In this document: piece by piece, positions 6,764-14,929 of the stretch | How positions within the stretch are numbered: the first letter of the stretch is position 1 | Layout of the letters: each line of letters begins with the position of its first letter | NCBI GenBank assembly: GCA_050743265.1 | Contig: JBOGEN010000005.1 | Coordinates: 1 to 46,490, forward strand | DNA length: 46,490 nt | Reading direction: 5' to 3' | Source: JBOGEN01 sp050743265 | Lineage (GTDB): Bacteria; Actinomycetota; Actinomycetes; JBOGEN01 | Translations under genes and position numbers: made by a program | The notes under the pieces: model-generated | Databases searched by the model: none | The model's input: the letters and a program-made list of their open reading frames with translations, nothing else | What the model was told of the DNA's origin: nothing

Positions 6764-9202
6764 TCAGTCCCTGAAGTAGCCCAGGACGTCGGCCCGGACG
6801 TTCGTGGTGCCGCTGCTGTTGTGCACCGCCACCGTGCCCGCTGTGCTCACCGCCACGACGACCAGGTTGGTCTCCGTACGCCCGGCACGCCCGGAGAGCG
6901 CGGCGAAGGCCGGCCGCCGAGCTCCCCCGGCGTACACGGTGAGCCCGCCGGTGGTGCTCCGGGAGTACGAGGTGAGCGAGAGCACGACCGCCCGGACACC
7001 CGTGCTGGGCACGTGGGCCCGCCCGGTGACCTTGACCCGGCGGGCGTCACCCGGGCCGAGCCTGCCCTTGTCCATGTTCAGGCCGAGGGTGCTGCTCGCG
7101 ATCTTCGTCGGCAGCACGGACACGTAGTCGTCGCCATCCCCCGCGGACGCCGGGGCGTAGTAGCCGACGACGTCGAGGGCGATCTGGACGGTGCCGCTCC
7201 GGTTGTGCAGGTCGAGGTTGGCGTAGTCGCTCAGCCGCATCATGACCAGCCGGCGCACGTTCTCCCCGCGCTGGACGTCGACCGTCGGGCCGGCTGTGGA
7301 CGACGCCTCGCTCGGCGAGAGTCTCACGACCGTGTCGGCGGTCGCCCCGTGGGCGATCACGTTGACGGCCACGGCCCGCGCCTTGGCCGGCACCGACGAG
7401 GACAGCTTGTCCACGTCGACGAACCGGCTGGCGTCCGGGCCGAGCGCGGGGGCGTCCCTCGGGGTGTCAAACACGCGGGTCGGCGTGACCCGGTGGAACT
7501 GCAGGCCGGTCGCGCCGGTGCGGTAGTAGCCGTACACGTCGGCGACGACGTTCGTCGAGCCGCTCGCCCCGACGCGGACCGTCACCCGGCCCTTGTCGCC
7601 GGGCGCGACGACGACATGGCCGGTACGCCACGCATCCGGCACCAGGGAAACCGAGCGCAGGTCACGCGCGGAGCCCGTCGGGTAGGCCGCGACCTTGCCC
7701 GTCGTGGTGGAGCGGGCGCGCACGTTGAGCGCGACCGCGGCCACGCCCGTCGAGGGCACGCCCGCACGGCCGAGCACGGGCATCGCGAACCGGTCTTCCG
7801 TGCCGCGCAGTGCGCCCTTGCCCGACGAGACACCGGAACCGGTGACGGTCGAGCCGAGCGTGGTCGGGGTGACGGGGACGAAGGTGGACTGCCCGCCGGC
7901 CGATGGCGTCGGGGTCGGCGTAGGCGTCGGGGTCGGGGTGCTCCCGCCGTCCACCAGCGCCTTCGCGCCGGTCCGGATCGTCGAGAGCTTCGGGTACAGG
8001 TACCTACCCGGGCACGCGGTGTACCCGGCGTCCCTGTGGCCCGAGATCACGTTGAACGAGACGGTCCGGCCGGCCGGGTACCGTGCGGTGCCGCCGCCGA
8101 CCGAGGTGAGCGAGGTCTTGCCCGCGGGGTTGCGCCCGTACATCGAGAGCTTCCAGGCGAACAGCCGCTTGTACGCGTTCACCATCGCCGTGGTGGGGCT
8201 GGCGGTCTCGTAGTTCCCGAGCGCGGACGCGCCGAACGTGTTCGTGTTGAACCCGCCCGTGTGCGCGCCGAGGACGGACCTGCCGACACCGCCGGCGCGT
8301 CCCTCGAAGACGCGGCCGAACTTGTCGACGATGAAGTTGTAGCCCAGGTCGGAGTACCCGCGGCTGTTCGTGTGGTAGGCGTACACGGCGCGGACCAGCC
8401 GGGCCGAGTCAGCCTTGGTGTAGCTGCTGCTCCCGTCCGTGTGGTGCACGAACCCGGCCTTGATCGTCGAGGTGTAGCCGGCGAAGCCGTTGCGCAGGGA
8501 CTCGTCCGCGCCCCACGCCTTGCGGGAGATGATCGTCGGCTTGGCCGTCGCTGCCGACGCCTGCGCGGCGGGGCCGGGGGGCACCAGGTGCGCGTCGGCG
8601 GACGACTCGCCCGGGTCGACGAGGTCGACCCGCAGGTCCTGGGGCACGGATCCGGAGAGGACACCCACGCGCACCTGCACGCCGTCGGACGGGCCCGGCA
8701 TGTAGGGGGCGGTGCCGTCGCGGTAGTCGGGATTGCCTCGGATGTCGGCCGATCCGGCGTCCGGCGCCTCGTTCGGCTCGACGGTCATGTCGTGCCAGCC
8801 GGTCCAGCGGTCCTCGGTGCGGGTCCGGACCTCGGCGGTGATCTCGGTGTCCTTCGGCGCGGGCTTCCAGGTCACGCCGACGGCGTCGAAGTCCTGGGTC
8901 GCCCGGGGCGCGGTGAGGACGACCGTGCGGCCGTCTCCCAGCACGTGGTCGTGGCTGGTGTCGGACGCAGAGCCAGCGTCAGGCGCCGGGGCGGCGTCCG
9001 GTCCGGCGTCCGCGGCCTGCCTGGCCCGCACGGCGGCAGTGAAGCCCGGGACGGCCGAGTCGGCGATCCCGGCCAGCCGCAGCGAGGCGACCTCAGGCTC
9101 CACGGTGTGAGCCTCGGGCGTGGGCGAGCTGATCGTGGGGACAGCGACGACGAGCGCGGGCATGAGACCCAGGACGAACATCGCGGTAGGGAGTCGACGC
9201 AT
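6764..9202 (-). CDS. Secreted PGRP-type N-acetylmuramoyl-L-alanine amidase with three C-terminal repeat domains
   Basis: The 812-residue product starts with a signal peptide (MRRLPTAMFVLGLMPALVVAV). After a variable region comes an amidase_2/PGRP domain with zinc-ligand segments FVHHTDG and SGHRDAGYTACPG, plus GYNFIVDKFGRVFEGRAGG; it should cleave the MurNAc-L-Ala bond of peptidoglycan outside the cell. A PTPTPTPTPTP linker follows. The last ~390 residues hold three copies of a repeat found in many actinobacterial wall proteins (blocks ending VVADVYGYY, ALDVVGYYAP and RADVLGYFRD), likely for wall or carbohydrate binding. ATG 9202 is chosen for its GAGGAAGAGG ribosome site and because the signal peptide begins there. 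Confidence 0.88.
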   Translation of the reverse strand: MRRLPTAMFVLGLMPALVVAVPTISSPTPEAHTVEPEVASLRLAGIADSAVPGFTAAVRARQAADAGPDAAPAPDAGSASDTSHDHVLGDGRTVVLTAPRATQDFDAVGVTWKPAPKDTEITAEVRTRTEDRWTGWHDMTVEPNEAPDAGSADIRGNPDYRDGTAPYMPGPSDGVQVRVGVLSGSVPQDLRVDLVDPGESSADAHLVPPGPAAQASAATAKPTIISRKAWGADESLRNGFAGYTSTIKAGFVHHTDGSSSYTKADSARLVRAVYAYHTNSRGYSDLGYNFIVDKFGRVFEGRAGGVGRSVLGAHTGGFNTNTFGASALGNYETASPTTAMVNAYKRLFAWKLSMYGRNPAGKTSLTSVGGGTARYPAGRTVSFNVISGHRDAGYTACPGRYLYPKLSTIRTGAKALVDGGSTPTPTPTPTPTPSAGGQSTFVPVTPTTLGSTVTGSGVSSGKGALRGTEDRFAMPVLGRAGVPSTGVAAVALNVRARSTTTGKVAAYPTGSARDLRSVSLVPDAWRTGHVVVAPGDKGRVTVRVGASGSTNVVADVYGYYRTGATGLQFHRVTPTRVFDTPRDAPALGPDASRFVDVDKLSSSVPAKARAVAVNVIAHGATADTVVRLSPSEASSTAGPTVDVQRGENVRRLVMMRLSDYANLDLHNRSGTVQIALDVVGYYAPASAGDGDDYVSVLPTKIASSTLGLNMDKGRLGPGDARRVKVTGRAHVPSTGVRAVVLSLTSYSRSTTGGLTVYAGGARRPAFAALSGRAGRTETNLVVVAVSTAGTVAVHNSSGTTNVRADVLGYFRD
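7904..7943 (-). repeat. Short tandem repeat encoding the Pro-Thr linker of the amidase
   Basis: Alternating GTCGG/GGT-type hexanucleotides encode the Thr-Pro run between the catalytic domain and the C-terminal repeats. Because units are in frame, copy-number change would only alter linker length. Confidence 0.6.
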
Positions 9203-9357
9203 CCTGCGTGCCTCTTCCTCGAGCCGGGGGCGGCGGTCAGGGCCGCGTGAGGCGACCCCCTTAGGAGTCGGCAGGCGAACGCTTGGTCTTGATGGGTGAA
9301 CTCGAGCCGGCCGTGTGAACCCGGGCGGGGGCACGGGCGTCGTCGGGCCCGCCGCCT

Positions 9358-9363
9358 AGGCTG
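9358..9363 (+). promoter_or_regulatory. -10 box TAGGCT for leaderless TIGR03089 gene
   Basis: TAGGCT lies 13 nt before the GTG at 9371, so transcription would start at or next to the start codon. No Shine-Dalgarno sequence precedes that GTG, which agrees with a leaderless mRNA. Confidence 0.55.
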
Positions 9364-9370
9364 GCCTCCC

Positions 9371-10228
9371 GTGCCACCCCCAGAAATGCCCCAGAGGCCC
9401 GGAACGCCCCAGTCTCCCGAGCGGACGGCCGCCACGCCTGAGAGGGCGGAGACGCCCGACGCGCTGCTCCGCGAAGCCCTCGGCGAGGACCCGTCCCGTC
9501 CGCTGCTGACCTTCTACGACGACGAGACCGGCGAGCGCGTCGAGCTCTCGGTGGCCACGTACGAGAACTGGGTGGCCAAGACGGCGAACCTGCTGGTCGA
9601 CGGCCTGGCCGTGGAGCCGGGGAGCACGGTCGCTCTGCTGCTCCCGCTGCACTGGCAGGCGGCTGTGTGGCTCTCGGCCTGCTGGGCGGTCGGGGTGGTC
9701 GCGGAGCCCGGGGGCGACCCTGCCGCGGCGGACGTCGTCGTCAGCGGCCCGGACACGCTGGAGCAGGCTGCGGCGGCGGGTGCGCCGGACACCGTGGGCC
9801 TCTCCCTGCGCCCGATGAACGCCCGCCTGTCCGAGATCCCCGAGGGCGTGACCGACTACGCGGCCGAGGTGCTCACGTACGGTGACCGGTTTGTCCCTGC
9901 CGTGCCGCCTGCCCCGTCCACGCCGGCGCTCCGGGTCGGGTCACGCACCTGGAGCGGGGCACAGGTCACCGCCGCCGCCCGCGACCAGGCCGCGGCCTGG
10001 GGGCTGGGACGAGCCGACCGCGTCCTCACCGCGACCCCGTTCGGGCACCTCGCCTCGGTGACCGCGGGCCTGCTCGCACCGCTGGCCGCCGGAGCCGGGA
10101 TCGTGCTCTGCCGGCACCTGGACGAGGTCGTCCTGGCGCGGCGCGTCGCGGACGAGCGCGTGACGGCTGTCGTGGGCATGACGGCCCCGGGGGGGTCGGG
10201 CATTCGGGCCTTCTCTGTACCCTCCTGA
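9371..10228 (+). CDS. TIGR03089 family protein (truncated AMP-ligase-like)
   Basis: The 285-residue protein matches the actinobacterial TIGR03089 family, which resembles the N-terminal part of acyl-adenylating enzymes but lacks the C-terminal catalytic lid. Recognisable pieces are LLTFYDDETGERVELSVATYENWVAKTANLL, VALLLPLHWQAAVWLSACW and ATPFGHLASVTAGLLAPLAAGAGIVLC. No P-loop-like (S/T)SG(S/T)TG motif is visible, so an active ligase is doubtful. The family is widely found upstream of an LCP gene, as here (39 nt gap). The start is GTG 9371 from the leaderless promoter; ATG 9386 is the alternative. Function is unknown. Confidence 0.8.
   Translation: MPPPEMPQRPGTPQSPERTAATPERAETPDALLREALGEDPSRPLLTFYDDETGERVELSVATYENWVAKTANLLVDGLAVEPGSTVALLLPLHWQAAVWLSACWAVGVVAEPGGDPAAADVVVSGPDTLEQAAAAGAPDTVGLSLRPMNARLSEIPEGVTDYAAEVLTYGDRFVPAVPPAPSTPALRVGSRTWSGAQVTAAARDQAAAWGLGRADRVLTATPFGHLASVTAGLLAPLAAGAGIVLCRHLDEVVLARRVADERVTAVVGMTAPGGSGIRAFSVPS
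10218..10223 (+). promoter_or_regulatory. Candidate -10 box TACCCT upstream of LCP protein 1
   Basis: TACCCT overlaps the last codons of the TIGR03089 gene and lies about 50 nt before the LCP start. It would allow separate transcription of the LCP gene. No clear -35 is seen. Confidence 0.3.
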
Positions 10229-10267
10229 CTTTCCGCCCCCCTGCTGGACGACCCCTGGAAGGCTTAC

Positions 10268-11719
10268 GTGCCCAGCCCGCACAGTCGCGGATACCGCCGA
10301 GGCGGCCGTCGCCGCCGCCGACGCGCTCCACCGAGACGCCGCTGGCAGCGCGCACTCACCACCACCGCAGCCGTGGTCGCGGTGGTCCTTGTCGCTACGG
10401 GGGCAGCGGGGTACGTGGCGATGCAGCGGCTCAACGGCAACATCACCAGTCAGGACATCACGTCCCAGCTCGGCAAGCGCCCTGAGCGGCACAACCAGGG
10501 CGCCACGAACATCCTGCTCCTGGGTTCGGATACCCGTGAGGGGCAGAGCGGCCCGCACATCGGGCACGCGTCCGGTGCGCGCTCGGACACGACCGTGCTG
10601 CTGCACCTGTCCGAGGGCCGTGAGAAGGCGACTCTGGTGAGCATCCCGCGCGACTCGTGGGTGGACATCCCGTCCTGCAAGTCCGACGGCGGCGGCACCA
10701 CCGGCCCGCAGACGAACCGTTTCAACACCGCGTACAGCATCGGTGGCCCCGCGTGCACGATCAAGACGGTCGAGTCGCTGACCGACGTGTACGTGGACCA
10801 TTTCGTGGTCGTCGACTTCGCCGGGTTCCAGCGCATGATCGACGCGATGGACGGGGTCGACGTGTGCGTCGAGGAGGCGGTGCAGGACAGCAAGAGCGGC
10901 CTCAACCTCCCGGCCGGACACTCGGAGGTCGGCGGCCGTCAGGCGCTCGCGTTCGCCCGGGCCCGGTACAGCCTGGGGGACGGCAGCGACCTGTCCCGCA
11001 TCGACCGGCAGCAGGCGCTGATGTCCGCGATGATCCGCAAGGTCAAGAGCACCGAGCTGCTGCTCAACCCGAAGCGGCTGTACTCCTTCCTGGACGCGGC
11101 CACGAAGTCGATCACCACCGACCCGGGCCTCGCCAGCCTCAACGACATGCGCAAGCTGGCGATGAGCGTCAAGGGCATGCAGACCGGCCAGGTCCGGTTC
11201 GTCACCGTGCCCAACTACATCCGCGCGGACGAGGCGACCGTCGCGTGGGACGACTCCGCGGACGACCTCTGGGAGGCCCTGCGCGAGGACGGCCCGCTGC
11301 CCGGCGAGAAGACCCCCACCACGGGGAAGAAGGAGCGCCCGCTCACCGTCGACCCGTCGCGGGTCAAGGTGACCGTCCTCAACGGGTCGGGCGAGCCCGG
11401 CCTGGCGGGAACCGCGGCCGAGGACCTCAAGCAGGCCGGCTTCACCGTGACCGGCGTCGGCAACGCCGACACGTTCGACTACGAGCACTCCGTCGTCCGG
11501 CACGACGGGGCGGCCGAACCGGCCCGGACGCTGACCTCCGCGGTCCAGGGGGCCGAGGCCGAGACGACGCCCACCGGCGGCGACTCCCTCGAGCTCGTCC
11601 TCGGCAAGGACTACGCGGGCGTGCAGACCGTGACCGCCGGCAAGCGGCCGCCCAAGCCCGAGCCTTCGCCCACCGAGTCCGTCGACGCCAGGAAGGCCAC
11701 CGAGCGCAGCTGCTCCTGA
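10268..11719 (+). CDS. LytR-CpsA-Psr (LCP) family phosphotransferase with LytR_C domain (LCP protein 1)
   Basis: The 483-residue protein has an Arg-rich cytosolic N-terminus, one membrane segment (about 37-57), the LCP domain and a C-terminal LytR_C domain (VKVTVLNGSGEPGLAGTAAEDL). LCP hallmarks are ILLLGSDTREG, ARSDTTVLLHL, LVSIPRDSWVDIP, VDFAGFQRMIDAMDGVDVCVE and ALAFARARYSLGDGSDLSRIDRQQ. They hold the Arg and Asp residues that bind the polyprenyl diphosphate. LCP enzymes transfer wall glycopolymers from lipid carrier to peptidoglycan outside the membrane. GTG 10268 has GGAAGG about 6 nt upstream. It is one of three LCP genes in the window; its polymer is not known. Confidence 0.92.
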   Translation: MPSPHSRGYRRGGRRRRRRAPPRRRWQRALTTTAAVVAVVLVATGAAGYVAMQRLNGNITSQDITSQLGKRPERHNQGATNILLLGSDTREGQSGPHIGHASGARSDTTVLLHLSEGREKATLVSIPRDSWVDIPSCKSDGGGTTGPQTNRFNTAYSIGGPACTIKTVESLTDVYVDHFVVVDFAGFQRMIDAMDGVDVCVEEAVQDSKSGLNLPAGHSEVGGRQALAFARARYSLGDGSDLSRIDRQQALMSAMIRKVKSTELLLNPKRLYSFLDAATKSITTDPGLASLNDMRKLAMSVKGMQTGQVRFVTVPNYIRADEATVAWDDSADDLWEALREDGPLPGEKTPTTGKKERPLTVDPSRVKVTVLNGSGEPGLAGTAAEDLKQAGFTVTGVGNADTFDYEHSVVRHDGAAEPARTLTSAVQGAEAETTPTGGDSLELVLGKDYAGVQTVTAGKRPPKPEPSPTESVDARKATERSCS

Positions 11720-11722
11720 CCC

Positions 11723-11744
11723 GTACGGCCTCAGGGGCCAGTAC
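11723..11744 (+). terminator. Weak hairpin after LCP protein 1
   Basis: GTACGGCC (11723-11730) pairs with GGCC-A-GTAC (11736-11744) with one bulged A. The right arm overlaps a TACCCT -10 candidate (11742-11747) for the CoA-transferase operon, so the site could be a terminator or a promoter-linked element. Confidence 0.35.
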
Positions 11745-11790
11745 CCTCGCGGTGATCCACCGACCCGACGACGGAAGGGCACCCTCCGAC

Positions 11791-12582
11791 ATGGACAAGG
11801 TCGTCCGCTCCGCGGCCGAAGCGGTCGCGGACATCCCCGGCGGCGCCACCCTCGCGGTCGGCGGGTTCGGGCTCTGCGGCATCCCGAGCGTGCTCATCCA
11901 GGCGCTGTACGAAGCCGGCACGTCCGGGCTCGAGGTCGTGTCCAACAACTGCGGCGTGGACGACTGGGGCCTCGGCATCCTCCTGCGTGACCACCGCATC
12001 GGCCGCATGACCAGCTCGTACGTGGGCGAGAACAAGGAGTTCGCCCGCCAGTTCCTCTCCGGGGAGCTGGAGGTCGAGTTGAACCCGCAGGGCACGCTGG
12101 CCGAGCGGCTCCGCGCGGGCGGCTGCGGCATCCCCGCGTTCTACACCGCGACCGGGGTGGGCACGCAGATCGCCGACGGTGGCCTGCCCTGGCGGTACGA
12201 CGGCGAGGGAGGCGTTGCCCTCGCCTCCCCGGCCAAGGAGACCCGCACGTTCGGTGGGCGTGAGTTCGTGCTCGAGGAGTCGATCACGACCGACTTCGCC
12301 CTCGTCCGCGCGTGGAAGGGCGACACCCAAGGCAACCTCGTCTTCCGCGAGTCGGCGCGCAACTTCAACCCGCTGTGCGCGATGGCTGGGCGGGTGACCC
12401 TCGCCGAGGTGGAGAACCTCGTCGAGCCCGGGGAGATCCGCCCCGAGGACGTGCACACGCCGGGCATCTTCGTCCAGCGCGTGCTCGACGTCGGGCCGGA
12501 CGCGGAGCGGCGCATCGAACGCCGCACCACCCGCCCACGTCCCGAGGCCAGCGATGGCTCCCGTCTCGAGGCGACCGCCTGA
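11791..12582 (+). CDS. scoA: 3-oxoacid CoA-transferase, subunit A
   Basis: The 263-residue protein is the A subunit of a family I CoA-transferase, which moves CoA from succinyl-CoA to a 3-oxoacid. Signatures are TLAVGGFGLCGIPSVLIQAL near the N-terminus, VSNNCGVDDWGLG, and ELNPQGTLAERLRAGGCGIPAFYT. A 264-codon ORF is slightly longer than typical A subunits, with an Arg-rich tail. The stop overlaps the start of subunit B (TGATG), giving stoichiometric production. Substrate could be acetoacetate, 3-oxoadipate or another 3-oxoacid; there is no pathway gene next door to decide. A TACCCT box at 11742-11747 may be its -10. Confidence 0.9.
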   Translation: MDKVVRSAAEAVADIPGGATLAVGGFGLCGIPSVLIQALYEAGTSGLEVVSNNCGVDDWGLGILLRDHRIGRMTSSYVGENKEFARQFLSGELEVELNPQGTLAERLRAGGCGIPAFYTATGVGTQIADGGLPWRYDGEGGVALASPAKETRTFGGREFVLEESITTDFALVRAWKGDTQGNLVFRESARNFNPLCAMAGRVTLAEVENLVEPGEIRPEDVHTPGIFVQRVLDVGPDAERRIERRTTRPRPEASDGSRLEATA

Positions 12583-13244
12583 TGGCACTCACCCGAGAGC
12601 AGCTCGCCGCCCGCGCGGCCCTCGAGCTCACCGACGGGGCGTACGTGAACCTCGGCATCGGCCTGCCGACGCTCGTGCCGAACTACCTGCCCGAGGGCGT
12701 GTACGTGACGCTGCAGAGCGAGAACGGCATCCTCGGCGTCGGCCCGTACCCGTACGACGGGGAGGAGGACGCCGACCTCATCAACGCGGGCAAGGAGACG
12801 GTGACCCTGCTGGAGGGGTCGTCCTTCTTCGACTCCTCGCTCTCGTTCGGCATGATCCGCGGCGGGCACATCGACGCGGCGATCCTCGGCGCGATGCAGG
12901 TCTCGGCGACCGGCGACCTGGCCAACTGGATGATCCCCGGCAAGATGGTCAAGGGCATGGGCGGGGCGATGGACCTGGTCCACGGCGCCAAGCGGGTCAT
13001 CGTGATGATGGAGCACGTCGCCAAGGACGGGTCGTACAAGCTCGTCACCGAGTGCTCGCTCCCGTACACCGGCCGCGGTGTGGTCGACCGGGTCATCACC
13101 GACCTCGCCGTGCTCGACGTGACGCCGGACGGGCTGGTGCTGCGCGAGCTCGCCCCCGGCGTCACCGTGGACGAGGTGCAGGCGAAGACCGAGCCGAAGG
13201 TCCTCGTGCCGGACAGGCCGGCCCCGATGCCGGTGCGGGCCTGA
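12582..13244 (+). CDS. scoB: 3-oxoacid CoA-transferase, subunit B
   Basis: The 220-residue B subunit carries the catalytic glutamate in LQSENGILGVGPYP, the residue that forms the glutamyl-CoA thioester in family I transferases. NLGIGLPTLVPNYLP and the GAMQVSATGDLANWMIPGKM region are further family signatures. It starts on the overlapping TGATG after subunit A and works as an A2B2 or AB complex in the cytosol. The ATG at 12582 begins MALTREQLAARAALEL, the normal start for the family. The operon ends here, facing the convergent GT2 gene with 54 bp between. Confidence 0.92.
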   Translation: MALTREQLAARAALELTDGAYVNLGIGLPTLVPNYLPEGVYVTLQSENGILGVGPYPYDGEEDADLINAGKETVTLLEGSSFFDSSLSFGMIRGGHIDAAILGAMQVSATGDLANWMIPGKMVKGMGGAMDLVHGAKRVIVMMEHVAKDGSYKLVTECSLPYTGRGVVDRVITDLAVLDVTPDGLVLRELAPGVTVDEVQAKTEPKVLVPDRPAPMPVRA

Positions 13245-13298
13245 CGCACGCCAAGGCGACCAGCCTTGCGTCGCCGCCCGACGGCTCAAGAAGGCGGG

Positions 13299-14165
13299 CT
13301 AGAGGAGCGGGGGGCGGCCCAGGCGGGTCATCCGCCACACCGTCGCCCACCCGATGGGGCGGCGTCGGCCGCACGGCTGCCGCCAGCCCTCGACGAAGCC
13401 CTCCCGCCATGCCCCGAGCCCGCGCAGCGTGCGCTCGCGCAGCACGGTGAGCACCACCCAGTCGACCAGGTACGCGGCGGCCAGCGGCCAGGGCAGGTTG
13501 CGGCGGGCCAGCCAGACCCGGTTGCGGGCGTTGTACCGGTAGAACTGCGCGTGCCGGGTCGGGGCGACGGCCGGGTGGCACATCAGCGACCCGCCGTCGT
13601 ACAGGATGCGGAAGCCCGCATCCAGCGCACGCCAGGCGAGGTCGGTCTCCTCGTGGCCGTAGAAGAACGCGTCCGGGTATCCGCCCACACGGTCGAACAC
13701 CTCACGGCGGATGGCACACGCGCCGCCGAGGAACGTCGTCACCTCGGACGAGCGCTCCGGGTCGCCGGCCCGTAGCCGCGGGACGTGACGGCGCGAGCCC
13801 AGCCCGCCCTCCGGGTCGGAGATCCGCAGCGACACGATGCCGAGTCGAGGGTCGGCGGCGAACACCTCGCGCACGTGGTCGGCGAGACCCGTCTCCGGAT
13901 ACCAGCCGTCGTCGTCGAGGAACAGCACCACGTCGCCGTGGCAGGCCTCCACGCCACGGTTGCGCCCGCCCGGGATCCCCTCGTTGCGCGGCAGCCGTAC
14001 GGTGCGCACGCCCTCCGGCATCGGGGGCACCTCCGCACCGTTGCCCACGACGACGATCTCCACCGGCTCGGCGCCCTGCTGCGTGAGGACGCTCGAGACC
14101 GCACGCCGCAGCTCGTCCGGACGGTCGCCCATCGTGAGCACGACGCACGAGAGCGAGGGCGTCAC
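13299..14165 (-). CDS. GT2 family glycosyltransferase
   Basis: The 288-residue enzyme is a GT-A fold transferase. It starts SLSCVVLTMGDRPDELRRAV and has VVGNGAEVP, the metal-binding LFLDDDGWYPETG (DxD-like DDD), the GGACAIRREVFDRVGGYPDAFFYGHEETDLAWR acceptor/catalytic region, and a short C-terminal hydrophobic helix (AAAYLVDWVVLTVL). This form often resembles rhamnosyltransferases of surface polymers. GTG at 14165 overlaps the CDP-alcohol phosphotransferase stop by 4 nt, placing it last in the glycopolymer operon that begins at the ABC permease. The donor sugar is not determinable. Confidence 0.87.
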   Translation of the reverse strand: MTPSLSCVVLTMGDRPDELRRAVSSVLTQQGAEPVEIVVVGNGAEVPPMPEGVRTVRLPRNEGIPGGRNRGVEACHGDVVLFLDDDGWYPETGLADHVREVFAADPRLGIVSLRISDPEGGLGSRRHVPRLRAGDPERSSEVTTFLGGACAIRREVFDRVGGYPDAFFYGHEETDLAWRALDAGFRILYDGGSLMCHPAVAPTRHAQFYRYNARNRVWLARRNLPWPLAAAYLVDWVVLTVLRERTLRGLGAWREGFVEGWRQPCGRRRPIGWATVWRMTRLGRPPLL

Positions 14166-14929
14166 GCCGCCAGCCTCCGCGAGAGCAGGATGCTCGCGAG
14201 GTGCAGCACCAGCTGCAGCCCCGCCACGACGGCAAGCGCGACGACGAGGACCCGGGTCGCGGTAAGCCCGCCGGCGACCGCGTCGACCACCGCGGCGAGC
14301 AGGACGAGCAGCGAGGCCTCGACCGCGCCGAGGATCCGGTGGAAGCGCAGCGCCGACGCGACGCGCCGCATCTGCCCGACCCGGGTGCTGCGCGGCTCGG
14401 TGGAGGACTCGGTCGCGGCGGTGAGCCCCGCCCGTACGCGGGCCACGTCCACGAGGTCCGTCTCGGCCTTGATGAGGATCGCGCCCAGCGCCGCGACGAG
14501 GCCCAGCACTGCCCACCCGTTCGGCACGACATCGGCCGCGCGGAAGCCCACGCCCACCAGGAGGGACGCCTCCGCCAGGTAGTGACCGACCCGGTCGAGG
14601 TACACGCCGGTGATGCTCGTCCGGCCGGTCCAGCGGGCGACCTCGCCGTCCGAGCAGTCGAGCAGCAGGTACAGCTGGATGAGCAGAGCGCCCAGCACCG
14701 CCCCGGCCAAGCCGGGGACGAGCAGCGCCGGCCCGGCGAGCACCCCGGTCACGATCATGAGCCAGGTGACCTGGTTGGGGCTCCACCCCAGCCGCAGGAA
14801 GACACGCGTGACGTGCAGCGAGATCCGGCGCATGTAGAGCCGGCCGGCCCAGTGCTCGCCCGAGCGGCGGTCGAGGAGGCCCGGCGGGTGGACGACCGCC
14901 CGCAGCTCAGCGACCGAAGGCGTCGACAT
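14162..14929 (-). CDS. CDP-alcohol phosphotransferase family membrane protein with altered motif
   Basis: The 255-residue integral membrane protein has several hydrophobic helices and the family motif at residues 91-116: D91-CS-D94-G-EV-A-R99, G108, D112. The fourth acidic position, normally the catalytic-base Asp, is H116 here (codon CAC, confirmed on the minus strand). The family transfers a phospho-alcohol from a CDP-alcohol to an acceptor alcohol at the membrane. Given neighbouring glycerol-1-phosphate-type dehydrogenase and cytidylyltransferase-like genes, a CDP-glycerol-like donor is plausible, but this is inference. It overlaps the next gene by 4 nt and the previous gene by 23 nt. Confidence 0.82.
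   Translation of the reverse strand: MSTPSVAELRAVVHPPGLLDRRSGEHWAGRLYMRRISLHVTRVFLRLGWSPNQVTWLMIVTGVLAGPALLVPGLAGAVLGALLIQLYLLLDCSDGEVARWTGRTSITGVYLDRVGHYLAEASLLVGVGFRAADVVPNGWAVLGLVAALGAILIKAETDLVDVARVRAGLTAATESSTEPRSTRVGQMRRVASALRFHRILGAVEASLLVLLAAVVDAVAGGLTATRVLVVALAVVAGLQLVLHLASILLSRRLAA

Noticed and set aside
5507..9250. A 1247-codon open frame on the plus strand
   Set aside because: It is antisense to the GT4 and amidase genes, is Arg/Gly/His-rich and has no domains. It is a high-GC shadow frame.
13245..13298. AAGGC-gacca-GCCTT as a terminator between scoB and the GT2 gene
   Set aside because: The stem is only 5 bp and competes with another weak pairing, so it is too poor to list as a feature.
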